Shown here: positions 1 through 10,922 of the stretch, one piece after another
Numbering within the stretch: position 1 is the first letter of the stretch
How the letters are laid out: every line of letters begins with the position of its first letter
DNA from: Nelumbo lutea
Taxonomy: Eukaryota > Streptophyta > Magnoliopsida > Proteales > Nelumbonaceae
Length of the DNA: 64,000 bases
Direction: 5' to 3'
Assembly (NCBI GenBank): GCA_022828595.1
Contig: JAKGHH010000004.1
Location: 83,356,270 to 83,420,269 of the forward strand
Program-made: the position numbers and the translations under genes
Notes under the pieces: generated by a model
Told to the model about the DNA's origin: nothing
Database searches by the model: none
What the model saw: the letters and a program-made list of their open reading frames with translations, nothing else

Positions 1-89
1 TCTTCCATCAATATCAATGAATATGCATTTTCAATTTTGGAATGCAAGGAAAATTGGGTTTTAAATAATCAAAATGCCTTGGAACTTAC

Positions 90-2138
90 AGTGGGTGCAG
101 CAGCAGCGACTCCCTTCAAATGGAGAAAGCAACCTGGTTCACTGTAGGCACATAGGTTCCTCAAAATTCTTGCTGAATGTATGCAAAGTACCGGTTCCCC
201 CAGTGCCAGAACAAGCTTATGTAGTACCCCCAATTTCAATATCCGATGACAGTTTCTCTTGCTCTCCAATGCCAGCATTGCGACCGCTTCTCCGGCTGCA
301 ACCCTTACATCCTTCTGTCTTTTTCCAGTAGGAATTTGTTGCTTGAAGAAGATATGTAGTAGTTCTTTAATGATTCCACCTGTGCTTCCAATCCTCTCTG
401 TTGCATCCTCCTCAAAGGCCAAACTAGTTAATATTTCTATCCCCAACTTTTGCAGCTCTGACTGCTTCTCACCATACTGTAGAATGTCTCTGATGTTGCT
501 AACTGTGAAAACAATCTCCGAGATCTCTCGCCGGAGAAGCTTTCCTGTGCTTCCTGTGGTAATTGCAAGCCTCTTCACCACTTGTAGGGAAAGCTTCACT
601 GTCCTGATTTGAGAATCCGGTACATGCTCATCCCTCAGCCATCTCTCATCAACATGTGTGAACTCAATAATTTTTGATAGGAGACCTCTTGTGCTCCCTA
701 TCTTCCCACAGTTATCATGGTCTCGAGCAAGCTTCTTCAGAATACGAAGACCAAAGTGACTGAAGGCTGAAAACTCATAGTGTTCATGGTCCAAGACTAC
801 ATGTCTCTGGCAGATTTCATCGGCTGCACCATTGGAACTCCGACCAGTGTAGAGCAGTGATGATATTGACTCCATAACACCAGGAATTCCAGCAACCCGG
901 AGGGAATTTTGCTTTTGCCCTGCTAATTCTGACAATATCTCTGCTGCAGCTCGCCTGGTCTCTTCTTCCTGTGGATCCTTCCAGTTCAACATCTCCACCA
1001 GTCTCTCAATTACCGATATAGATATACCAATTTTTTGCAGTGTGTCTTTAGAAAACTCTGGGTTGGTTGAGAACTTTTGAAGAATCCTAGCTCCAATCAG
1101 CTGCTCATCAGAGGAACCAGAGGCTAAGAGCTCCATGGCAAAAGAAACCAGGTCCATTTTCAAGCCATCAAAGATGCTGCCATTAATACATTTCGAATAG
1201 GCATCATAGAAGAACCTTTTGATCGAAACCATGCCGGAATATCCTAAGCGACACTCCGTGCTCACCTCCTCTAAGATCTTACAGTAGATGACCTTCCACT
1301 CCCAGTAAGCTTTCTCCGTCAGAAACAACAGAGCTTCAGCCAACGCCAACCCATAGAAAATATTGAGAGCAGATTTCTGGTTCTTCTTGTCAGGGTCATT
1401 ACTGAAGTCTCCATAATCCTGCTGAATAAGCCTTACAAGGGAGAGTGTCACGCAGGCTGTGGCCGATAAAAGCTGAAGCCAATAGAGCAACTTACCAATG
1501 TTTCGTGACAGAAAAACCCATCCTGCGTATGGAAGCAAAGGGACATCTGATGCTGCCCATATCCGGGTTGGCATTTTCTTTTGAAGCCGATGGCTGGGTC
1601 TTACTGTGTCTGTACCCTCCTTCACACGTCGATCATGGTTGCTCTGTGGCCGGAGTACAGTGACTGGCCGGAAAATTGCAGTCACGATTTGAACAAGGAA
1701 GTGAGAGCTGGATTTCAATGCCCTGAAACTATATATCCCAGCTTCTTCTATCCGCCATGTAGACTGGTGCTGCCATTCAAGCTCACGACTCCGGCTGAAA
1801 ATTCTGGTGCCTTCGATCAGGAGTATTGTGGTGATGAACCAGAAGTCCATGGTGTCTATTTTAATGGCAAAACCGCCTAGAAGAACAACAGTTGCCCAGA
1901 TGAAACCTAAGGCTCCTACACCGCTGGCCGCTTTTTCAAGAATCGCCAGACGAAGAGCAAACAATGTCAGCTTCTTCTCAGGGGCATGGCCTGCCGAGAC
2001 GGAACTGGAATTCCGTTGCCATGCACTTGGGGTTGGAGATTCCTCGTGGGGTTCGAAAATGGTGGAGCTTGATGGGTAGTTTGCAATCTGCACCCGGATG
2101 GCTCCATCGCCTTGAATCGACTGTGGGCTCTGGTCCAT
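90..2138 (-). CDS. ARM-repeat membrane protein, first coding exon (gene continues off the left edge)
   Basis: A plant ARM-repeat protein with an N-terminal membrane region; the molecular role of this family is not established. The ATG at 2138 opens 683 codons. At 89-81 the minus strand reads GTAAGTTCC, a near-consensus 5' splice site in phase 0, so the last six codons of the open frame (to the stop at 69) are intron and the true protein continues outside the window. Residues 1-60 are polar and Ser/Pro-rich. Hydrophobic segments lie near residues 72-92, 97-113, 203-237 and 258-275. From about residue 320 to 680 the sequence shows helical ARM-type periodicity (for example ILSELAGQKQN, GIEILTSLAFEE, ARILRNLCAYSE). 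It resembles proteins annotated in Arabidopsis simply as ARM repeat superfamily proteins, roughly 800 residues long, so perhaps 100-150 residues are missing. Family assignment is from recall of the pattern; the exon end is read directly. Confidence 0.85.
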
Positions 2139-2951
2139 GTTTCTGGGTTTTTCAGGAGTTCCTCAATGGTCGGATGTGAATCGGAATATCAATTCAACAC
2201 CACCGGAAGTTGCAAGTACTGTGTTAAAGCTGCCTCAGATGATAGAAATACAAGAGAGGAGTAGTGTTGAGTTGAATCTCTGTAGTCATTAATTGCTGAA
2301 ATAGGTGGCGGAATTCTGTTATTGGCTCATCTTCATTCAATCTGACCATATGGTTATGTAACTTGGGCATGTGGATTTCTTTGCTGTTGCTTGGGTGTAT
2401 CTCTCTTTGTCCTTGTCGTTTAAGTTTTGCTGTAAAAAGCGTGGGATGTCTTTTTTTTTTTTTTTTTGAAATGTACGATAAATGCAAACCCCACCACCTG
2501 ACTGAAAAAGCTTTCTTCTTTTATGCTTCATTCAACCAAGACCGAAAGCTCCACACTTGCTTCTGGGATCTGGGTTTTCCCTTTTGCACTTCTCTCTCTC
2601 TCTAGTTTTTCAATTTTCCTGAGTTAAACAAGCAAATAAACTAAAACCATGTTTGAAATTATTTAATTATTGCCTAGTTCACTGCTCATCTCCTGTTGAG
2701 CCTAGCGTGTTGAGGCTGATGGCAATTTGGACGCAATTCTTGTGTTTGGATTGCTATCTTTCCTCCAGAATTTCTCCCTGTATACAAGTATTGCTTGGTG
2801 ATATGGCCTCCTTCCGACCATGGAGGTGACACGTGGCCTTAACCAAAAGCAATGTGTGGAGATTATGGACGTCAAAGAACAGGAAAGGGGAAGTTACAAG
2901 CTGACGAATCCGATCTTCCATAAGGAATCACAATTCCCTTTCCGAGAATTA
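2139..2951 (-). promoter_or_regulatory. 5' UTR and promoter region of the ARM-repeat gene
   Basis: This is the sequence upstream of the ARM-gene ATG. It holds a T-run at about 2451-2467 (A-run on the coding strand) and a short CT tract at 2587-2604 (GA repeat on the coding strand), both common in plant leaders. No convincing TATA box was identified and no other gene is visible. Confidence 0.4.
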
Positions 2952-3186
2952 GGGTCCATTTGGTTTGCAGTTGGAATGGGAATCGGCATCTATATTTCCA
3001 CATTTAATTCGGATAAAAATAAAAATGTAAAGTGGAATCAGCAATAATGAGATTTCATTTCCAAGAGAGAGAAGTAGGGAATGCCCATTCACTCAAATGG
3101 GAGAATCGATTTCTTTCAACCAAATAGTTAGAATCGAATACTCCATTCCAATTCCATACCTTTATTCCCCTGAACCGAATGGGCCC
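2952..3186. mobile_element. Tourist-like MITE
   Basis: A 235-bp non-coding element with inverted ends GGGTCCATTTGG and CGAATGGGCCC. The flanks are TTA and TAA, which suits PIF/Harbinger insertion but is not an identical duplication. The interior is rich in GGAATGGGAATCGG-type sequence shared with the elements at 6344 and 17277. Confidence 0.65.
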
Positions 3187-4188
3187 TAAATAGCCCTGAT
3201 TCTCTACTTCTCTAGTATTGCTGATTCTGATAGCAACAGTTTAAAAAAACATGAAGAAATGAACAAATTTATTAATCATTGGCGATTGGATTATTAATTT
3301 GGAATATTTTGTTTTATTTTTATTTTTTTTTCATGTCAATTTAGAGGGATCATATGATGACACCCACATGTACATCTCATACTTATCATTAAGAAATATT
3401 ACCAATGCAGGGTTTGGAATCTGCTGTATCACACTGTGGGGCGCGGATGTTAACCCCAATCTGAAGTGCCCCAACAATACCAAGAACTCTAATGAAATGG
3501 ACGGGTACAGGTAAGGTAAAACTAATGGATTTGTGTGTTTCTTTGATGGGTTTATTCTCTTTATATTCAGAACTCCTGCCCACGTGCACCCACAATACAC
3601 TATCCCTATAAATTAGGAACATCTGTCCTGCATAATAGTATAAAGGAGGATGAGATATTCTTTGTGTGGCTGCGATATTGTGTAGGTAAACATGGGCAGA
3701 ATTCTCAAGAGATCTGGAATCCGAAAATGACTTATCGTAACATCTCAGACTCGACGGACGAGCGTATCCTCTCCATCAAAGAGTCGTCGCCAGTAGTGTG
3801 CCGTTTGCTGCTCTCCAGTCTCCACCTTGCCCCTTAAGTCTCCACCATTGTACTTGGCTGTACCGTGCAAGCGATGGTCACACAAAACCAAACCTTCTTC
3901 TATTCAATTTTCTCTCTCGACATCTTGTGTAGCAAGATATCCGCCTAGGAATATCGGTTTTTGGCTCCGTATCGGAAGAAGCATATAAGAATAAGACCGG
4001 GGTCTACAAATTAAAAAAAAAAGACATCTGGTGGATTCATACGAATCCGTATTTTCAGAGATTTCTAATTTTGGAACTATTGGTTTTGGCCTTAGATCTT
4101 TTTTATTTTTTATTTTTTGACTTATTGATGGTTGTCGCGTTGTAATTAGACGTGGGCTATGAAGATTTGTCTCTTTATTAAACTGGAG
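3187..4188. other. Intergenic, no gene recognised
   Basis: AT-rich sequence with only short chance frames. No conserved protein, RNA gene or complete repeat boundary could be recognised. Confidence 0.5.
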
Positions 4189-4665
4189 TAAGGTTGTCAA
4201 CAGGTCGGTTTTGAGTCGGAACCAGGTAGAATCGGTCTTGGAACCGATAAGAGAATTCATAGACCTGGAACTGACCCAGACCCTATAGGGTCTGTAATTC
4301 GGGACCTAGAACCAAATTGATCGGTTCTTGGGTTTGATATATATGCTAATAATATCCTTGCTAAAAATGCAATAAAACCCTGTAAAAACCTAAAATACAA
4401 TGAAAACCCTGCTAAAAATTAAAATAAAAACTGCTAACAAGAAGACTGATAAAACAACAATAATAAATGTATTGATGTATACATATATACATATATATAT
4501 AGTCGGGTCCAAACCGGTTTGGGACAAGGTGGACCTAGCTCTGACCCGATAGTAATCGAAAATTTTTTAAGAACCGAAACTGACCCATCAGGACAAGTTT
4601 TGAAATCAGAACCACTCAAGTCGGTCCAGTTCTATCGGATCTGACCCGACCCATTGACAGCCCTA
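4189..4665. mobile_element. hAT-like MITE
   Basis: A 477-bp element whose left end TAAGGTTGTCAACAGGTCGG pairs with the inverted right end ending GACAGCCCTA. The flanking octamers AACTGGAG (4181-4188) and AGCCGGAA (4666-4673) differ only by three transitions, as expected of an old, methylation-decayed 8-bp target duplication. It has no coding capacity. Confidence 0.6.
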
Positions 4666-4790
4666 AGCCGGAACTCAAATAGTTTGAATAAGCAAATTTT
4701 ATTATATATTATTAATATGTAATATTTTTATATATTATTAAATAATAAAATGGGAAAATCTATGATATTGAAAATACATTATATTGCAAG

Positions 4791-4885
4791 ATGTTTGACC
4801 AATCAAAGCCCTTCATGAATTTTGATAGATACCACTTCATTGGTCACTTCTTCAATAATACTAGTTGATTGGCTGTATTTTTTTA
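4791..4885. repeat. Dispersed repeat family, copy 1
   Basis: Contains a core GACCAATCAAAGCCC followed by CATGAATTTTGAT and a Thr/Gly-like GATTGG block. Related copies occur at 23761-23846 and 33941-34035. Termini are not resolved. Confidence 0.5.
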
Positions 4886-4930
4886 TATATAATGTCCTAA
4901 GAACCCTAATAATATATTAAAAATGTTAAT

Positions 4931-4931
4931 G

Positions 4932-4972
<41 letters not shown>
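4931..4972. repeat. (TA)n microsatellite
   Basis: Two runs of alternating TA separated by TGTA, in AT-rich DNA. Confidence 0.85.
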
Positions 4973-5571
4973 CATTTTATTATATAATATTACCGGATTG
5001 GGTTCTAATTTAAACAGGTCTAATTGTAATTATTAAGATTTTATTAATCATATATTTTTATATGAAGTATCTATTAAGTTGAGAAAATTGAAAGGGATTT
5101 CAATTAATGTCCATGTCATCCCAAAAACTCTAACTTGGATGCTAACGTGTCTTGCGTATGTATACACCAGTTGCTTAACCCTCCCCTTGCGTGGTCTCTC
5201 TCTCCTTGTACACGTGTTAACCAATAATAATACTCCAAATACGCGTGATGAATAGAAAACTGACCAAATCTAATAATCCATGTTTATAAGCTAAGCTAAT
5301 ATATGTCACGGGTTACTTCCCTTAATGGACAACTTGGGTCCAAACTCCAAACTCTTTCTCCATTTGGTGTTTTACAATACTCACTGTGGAAGCAGTGTCT
5401 TCAAATAAAACTTTGCTAATTCGTATATAGACATCAGTGTTTTCAACCTCTCATTTGATCCATCTTGTCCGACTTGTGGTGGTCTGATCACAATATTAGT
5501 TTGAGTCCACTTCCAACTCACTATTTTATAAAAACCCATTACTTGGTCAATGACCCATATATCCAGGTGGT
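4973..5571. other. Intergenic, no gene recognised
   Basis: AT-rich, no open frame of note and no repeat boundary seen. Confidence 0.45.
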
Positions 5572-5970
5572 TCAATCCAATCCGATCTAATATGAATCCA
5601 TTATAGATGGACCAGGTTCAATTTAATCCGATGAATACTTTGGGTCATTTTGGACTGACCCAAATCAATGCCTGGACTGTCCAATCTGTTCAAATTAGTT
5701 TTAATTTAGATTAGTTCCAATTCAAACCTGATCCATATTGACACTTGTATCCTTCTATCAATAGACAAGATATTAGTTAGTCCAATCCAACTCAATCTAA
5801 TATAAATTCATTACAAATGAACTAGGTCCAATCCAATTCAATAAATACCTGAGATCATTAAGTTTAGATTGGTCCAATTTAATATATTTTATTAATTAGT
5901 TCATCTAACCCGTTCAAATTGATATTGGTTTGGACGGAGTCCAACCCAAAACCGATCCATTGACACCATT
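5572..5970. repeat. GGTCCAAT-rich repeat family, copy 1
   Basis: A decayed element made of motifs such as GAATCCATTATAGATGGACC, ending in CCATTGACACC. Related copies are at 9124-9525, 12620-13005 and 42310-42699. The best-preserved ends in the family (TAGGGGTGTCAATTGG) look hAT-like, but here no clear target duplication was found. Confidence 0.55.
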
Positions 5971-6343
5971 CGACGCAGATTGTGATATTTATTTGATATT
6001 TTCTTTTATAATTGTAATACTTGGTTTAAGGTGTTGATTGATCTGTTTTACACTAAGTATGTGGGTTGTAGCTGTTGGCTGGTAGGTAAGAGATGAATAG
6101 GATCCACACTTTTGGTATTCTCCTTGTTGACTTGATAAAGAGTTGGCATATACAGGGTCACCCTTTTTTTAAATTGACCAGATCAAAGAGGGAATGTAAA
6201 AAGTCTGTTCTAAAAGAGGAAACAAGAGAATACATAAGTCATAAGTGATAAGCCAGCCACTTATTTAATGAAGACCACATAAAAAATATATTAATAATGG
6301 GGACTGACCTCAGCTAGATCGTCCTTAATAATTTATTCACTAA
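5971..6343. other. Intergenic, no gene recognised
   Basis: AT-rich sequence between two elements, with no supported feature. Confidence 0.4.
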
Positions 6344-6489
6344 AGGTCCATTTGGTTTGTTGCAATAGGGGTCTGCAATCAGAATCGAAATGGTCAATTC
6401 TGATTCTAATCATTTGGCTGAGAGGAATTGGAATCCAATTCCCATTCATTCTAGTAGAATGACATTCTTCCATTTAAGAAAATGGTCAT

Positions 6490-7484
6490 TAGGGGCGTTC
6501 ACATTAAATATCAAACCGACCAAACTGGGTTGACCCAACCCAAGTTGATCGGTTTTTCAAAACCACCGGTCAGTTTCGGTTTGTATGAGAAAATAAACCG
6601 ACAACTAGTTTCGATTTCGATTTTCATACAAACCGACCAAATCAGCTCGACCCAAACCAAGTTGGTCGGTTTTTCAAAACCATCGGTCGATTTCGGTTTG
6701 TCTGAGAAAATAAACTGACAACTAGGTTCAGTTTCGATTTTCATACAAATCGACCAAACCGGCTCGACCCAAACCGAGTTGGTGGGTTTTTCAAAACCAC
6801 CGGTCAGTTTCAGTTTGTATGAGAAAATAAACTGACAACTGGGTTCGTTTTCAAAGCGAAACCAAACCGACCAAACCAGCCCGACCCAACCCGAGTTGGT
6901 CGATTTTTCAAAACCACCGGTCGGTTTCGGTTTGTATGAGAAAATAAACCGACAACTAGGTTTGGTTTCAGTTTTCATACCAAACCAAACCGAACCGATC
7001 CTATATGTTTAAGTAATTATTAGTCAGTCCCTACCCTATATATTAAATGTTGATATATTTTATTTTTGTTCTGTTTGAACTTTGAAAAAAACAAAATTAG
7101 TTATTTATGATAAAAACTAAAAAGTAAAACCAATACAAATATAATACAATGGTATAATATTTAATTCATTTTTGTATAAATTTAAATATATATTGACAAA
7201 AAAATCAGTTTTGCATAAAAAACTAATCGATTTAAATATATATTTTGATTTTGCATAAAAACTAAAAATAAATAAACTTAAATATAAATAGATATTTAGA
7301 AATGGATATTTTAGTTTAAAATATATATAAAAACCAACTAAACTGATAAGCCGACCCTTCATATTTGGGTCTGTTTTGCTTCAGGGTCGGTCGGTTTCGA
7401 TTTAGTCAATAAGTAAACCAACTAGGTCAGGTTGGCTGAATAAAATGACTCAAACTGACCCAACCCGACCCACGAACACCTCTA
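6490..7484. mobile_element. hAT-like non-autonomous element with internal tandem repeats
   Basis: A 995-bp element with ends TAGGGGCGTTCAC and (inverse) TAGAGGTGTTCGTGGGTC. It is flanked by octamers ATGGTCAT (6482-6489) and ATGGCCAT (7485-7492), an 8-bp target duplication with one transition. Inside are four 117-bp tandem units (6513-6985) followed by an AT-rich part. No transposase is present. Confidence 0.85.
6513..6985. repeat. Four tandem 117-bp repeats
   Basis: Units start at 6513, 6630, 6747 and 6864 with a regular 117-bp period, each holding AAACCGACCAAA, TTTTTCAAAACCA and ATGAGAAAATAAAC. Because 117 is a multiple of three, a 155-codon minus-strand frame stays open across the array; it is a by-product of the repeat and not treated as a gene. 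Confidence 0.9.
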
Positions 7485-7648
7485 ATGGCCATTTCTTTCC
7501 TATCCCTTGAGGATAATAATCCCATTCCAACCAATTCCAATTCCCATCTGAACTAAACAGGCTGGGGAATATACCAATGGTTCTAAATCCAAAGGGTTTC
7601 AATTCCAACTATGATTCTAATTAAGGCAATAAACCAAATGGACCCTAA

Positions 7649-7968
7649 AAACAATAAATCATTCGGTTCAACCACTTCAATTGTTAACACAGTCCCTTAG
7701 ATTAGTTTGCAAAATCATTGGTCTAAGGATTATGATCCAATTTATTTGAATATTATCAATAAACTCCCTATAATTATTATGGACTATACAAGCCGCTTGT
7801 ATATGTTGGTTATCTATTTATTTGATCTCATGTTTATGAAACGTTAACACTGGTGTGTTTACTTGTGATTGATTACATAACTTGCAATATACAGCAGTGC
7901 AATCAGTATATCTCAAGTGATTGGCCAAATTACTGATAGAAATATTCCAACGGGTTTTCATGCAGCAG
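7649..7968. other. Intergenic, no gene recognised
   Basis: AT-rich, no supported feature. Confidence 0.4.
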
Positions 7969-7992
7969 TTCTTGGCTAAAGAAGGCTCCACA

Positions 7993-8404
7993 TAGGGGTG
8001 TCCACAGTTCAGTTAACCGAATCATAGACATTATTTTCAAATCGAATCGGTCTTACCGGTTTTTCAATTTCTCTGAACCAACTTCGATTTTTTGGTTTTT
8101 ATATTTATAATATATTATATAAATATATGTATAATATTATTTTATAAATAATAAATGATATATAATATATTATAAATATATATAATACATAATATATTTA
8201 TATATAATATATAGATAATATGTGACATATATTTAAAATATATAATATACATATAAATATATATGTCAGTTGATTCGGTTAACTGCTGGTTTTTTTAAGG
8301 TTAACTAAAAACCGAACCGATCCTTCAGTTTTTCAAAAATACCAAAGTAAAATTGAATCAATCGGTTCGGTTTTTGGTTTTTCGAATTTTTTTGGACACC
8401 CATA
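7993..8404. mobile_element. hAT-like MITE (GGTTAACC family)
   Basis: A 412-bp element with ends TAGGGGTGTCCACAG and (inverse) TATGGGTGTCCAA, flanked by GCTCCACA (7985-7992) and ACTCCACA (8405-8412), a 7 of 8 target duplication. The middle is a TA-rich core between CGGTTAACC-type arms. Related copies are at 36528-37102 and 37964-38458. Confidence 0.85.
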
Positions 8405-8690
8405 ACTCCACATAGAAAGTCTATAATTTGTGTTTGGTGAGAAATTGGAAAGCCCAAGTATGCTTTAATTCAACTAATAAATCAACTTTCCGGTGAAGCT
8501 AATTCTAATTTTAGTACCTTCCTTACAGTTTCTTAATCAACGCAATAACGATTCTCGCTAAACAAGATGGGCTCCACACAGAAAGCATAGAAGTTGTGTT
8601 CAGTGAAAAAACTCATAAAGCCCAAATATGTTTTAATTCAACTAAGAAATCAACTTTCTCGTAAAGCTAATTTCAATAACTTCTTTAAAG
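8405..8690. repeat. Diverged direct repeat, two units
   Basis: A unit beginning CTCCACATAGAAAG and containing AAAGCCCAA, TTTTAATTCAACTAA and AAATCAACTTTC occurs at about 8405-8530 and again at about 8571-8690. The hAT-like MITE at 7993 landed at the left border of the first unit. A more distant copy may lie at about 10925-11050. Confidence 0.6.
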
Positions 8691-8782
8691 CGGCTCCATC
8701 AAAGTTGAGGCTCTCCCAAACAGGTTCAAAAAAGTTTTATGCAACATTTTAAAAAACGACGTGCAAATGGAATCGTTTTGGT

Positions 8783-9036
8783 CATTGGTTTTCAAGTCGA
8801 TCGTCCAGTTCGAATGGGCGGTCCATTCTGATAAACAAATTAAAAAATTAAAAATAAAAAGTGGTCAAAAACTGTTGAACGGGTCGATGGTTCAACCACC
8901 CAAGTTAACAAGTTGTTGGCTTTTCCAATGGTTTTTGGCAAAAAACCGGGTTTGGGGTAAAACGGAACCAGTTGCCTGAACGGTTCTTGAGCCAAATGGT
9001 CTGACTGTCCAAGTCAACAGTGGTTCGAAAACCTTG
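8783..9036. mobile_element. hAT-like MITE of the CAWGG family, decayed
   Basis: A 254-bp copy with left end CATTGGTTTTCAAGTCGATC and right end GAAAACCTTG, sharing the interior motifs (GAACGGGTCG, GGGGTAAAACGGAACC) of the element at 15291. Flanking octamers match poorly. Confidence 0.6.
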
Positions 9037-9123
9037 ATTTTATGGGCAAGCCTTTATTTTTGTTGAAATACAGCTAATTTGATTTTTAGGTGGGGTCCAC
9101 CTTACATATCCAAAATCCGCAAT

Positions 9124-9525
9124 TAAGAGGGTCAATAGACCGGTTTTGGGTTAGACCCCGTCCAAACGAAAATCAATTTGGATGGATTGGACACACCAAC
9201 AAACATATTGAATTAGACCAGTCCAGACTTAATGGTCCAAAGTATTTATTGGATTAATTAGATTGGACCTGATCCATCCATGATGGATTTATATTGAATT
9301 GGATCAGATTGAAACAATGTCTAATCCATTGATAGAAGATAAGAATACATGTATCACTAGACCAGGTTTGAGTTAAAACCAATCTAAATTAAAACAGTCC
9401 ATATATTAAATTAGACCAATCCAAAATGGTCTAAAATATTCATCAGAATGAATTTGGACCTGGTCTTCTATAATAGACTCATATTAGACCGGATCAGATT
9501 TAATCAAAAGTCCGGTCCATTCCCC
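9124..9525. repeat. GGTCCAAT-rich repeat family, copy 2
   Basis: Same family as 5572-5970 but in the opposite orientation, recognised by GGATTGGAC, ATGATGGATTTATATTG and GACCTGATCCATCC motifs. Ends are eroded. Confidence 0.5.
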
Positions 9526-9776
9526 CAAACGAGCACTTGTATATATATTAACATGTATGTTCATATTACAGATGTCGACATTGACTTCTGAGTCATTCAC
9601 TCAGATCCCAAAAGTCTTCATATTTTGGGCCAAAATGAGAAATTTGTCCACACTATGTAGTAAGGTAAGACATTATAGATACGTGGCTAAAATTCTGGTA
9701 AGCGGGTGCTGTTCTGCTTGCACAATTCTGTTTTACAACTGACAATGCTTGATGCTTCCATGGCTGAACCTAAACC

Positions 9777-9932
9777 TAGGGGTGCTTAAAAAACCGAAAA
9801 AAAAATGAAAAATCAATAAAACCTAGGGGTGCTTAACCGATGGTATTGATTCGGTTTCGATTTAGGAAATTGTAAAAATTGATGGTACCTGTTTGATTTT
9901 AAAAAAGACCCACCAGACCATGAACACCCCTA
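9777..9932. mobile_element. hAT-like MITE fragment with doubled left end
   Basis: The end motif TAGGGGTGCTTAA occurs twice (9777 and 9824) in front of a single right end CACCCCTA at 9925-9932. This looks like one short element plus a partial tandem copy or nested insertion. No good target duplication was found. Confidence 0.5.
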
Positions 9933-10680
9933 ACCGAATCAAAAGCAATAAAACCGTTTCTATGCTTTGATTTTTCATTTTTCCTTTCATATTTTGAAGC
10001 ATTCCTTTTGCTAATGCAATGTGTGAGACCCGCTTGACAATGAAAATTAATTGCCATAAAAGAATGCACTTATGATTTTTCTATTTTTATCATTTTTGTG
10101 TTTGGTTTTGTGGGCGTTTTATAAGTCATTTATCAAATCGTCATTACATTATTGTCAAATCAGCATTTAGCCCACTATGATAATCTGTATACATTAATAC
10201 TCACCAAAGTTGACTTTAATTTATGTGCACAAGAACGGTTGGGGGGAACTTCATTTAATAATTCCCCAATGGGCATACATTTATCCACTGTTCTGCCGAT
10301 GTGATACTTAATGGCACCTATTTATCATAAAGGGTTGATATTATTATTCTTTTGGGTTTTGAAGACAAATCAAATACAAATATTTAATTAATAAACAGAA
10401 ATTCTCCCAAATACATACTCTATCAGCGCCAGTTTCGTGGGAATGGCACCCCACTGCAGCTCCTCCCTCTTTTCTCCACGATTTGGTAAGCCAGTATGAT
10501 TCATCAGATTGCTCTTCTTTTATTATCCAGCCAAGAGCAATTTGCATTACTTAGTGCCGCCTATGAAGTCAAATGACAAATTGTTGACTGATTCCATTGG
10601 CGTTTTTTTAAGAGCAACTGGTTTAATTTTGCAAGTGCCCATTTGAGAGGGTTTTCATATCTGACGGTGCAAGATATGAC
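9933..10680. other. Intergenic, no gene recognised
   Basis: AT-rich, chance frames only. Confidence 0.45.
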
Positions 10681-10922
10681 CAAGGTTCAAAATTTCAACA
10701 CGTATTGAGTTGTATGAATTGATACATATCGTATCGATGGCCTCTCGATACATCCTTATAGAGAGTGTTTCAGAGTCTGACCCCGTTCAAGGGGTAGATG
10801 GGCCTTAACCCAATCCCTCCAAATCAGTTTGAAAAAAATAATAAAAAAATAAAAAGCGACCCAAGATACAAGCTGATATGCCCCAATCGGCATTTCAGCC
10901 TGTATCGATATTTTGAACCTTG
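10681..10922. mobile_element. hAT-like MITE (CAAGGTTCAAA family)
   Basis: A 242-bp element with ends CAAGGTTCAAAATTTC and (inverse) CAAGGTTCAAAATATCG. Flanks GATATGAC and GCCAGGAC agree at five of eight positions. Interior has TATCGTATCGATGG-type sequence. A second copy is at 35696-35931. Confidence 0.65.

Larger units (their letters stand above)
6344..7645. mobile_element. Tourist-like element interrupted by a hAT-like element
   Basis: Inverted ends GGTCCATTTGGTTTGTTGC and (inverse) GGGTCCATTTGGTTTATTGC, flanked by TAA at 6341-6343 and TAA at 7646-7648. Removing the hAT-like insertion at 6490-7484 and one copy of its duplication leaves an element of about 300 bp like those at 2952 and 17277. 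Confidence 0.7.

Noticed and set aside
6511..6978. 155-codon minus-strand open frame
   Set aside because: It spans the four 117-bp repeats of a transposon; the frame is open only because the unit is a multiple of three.
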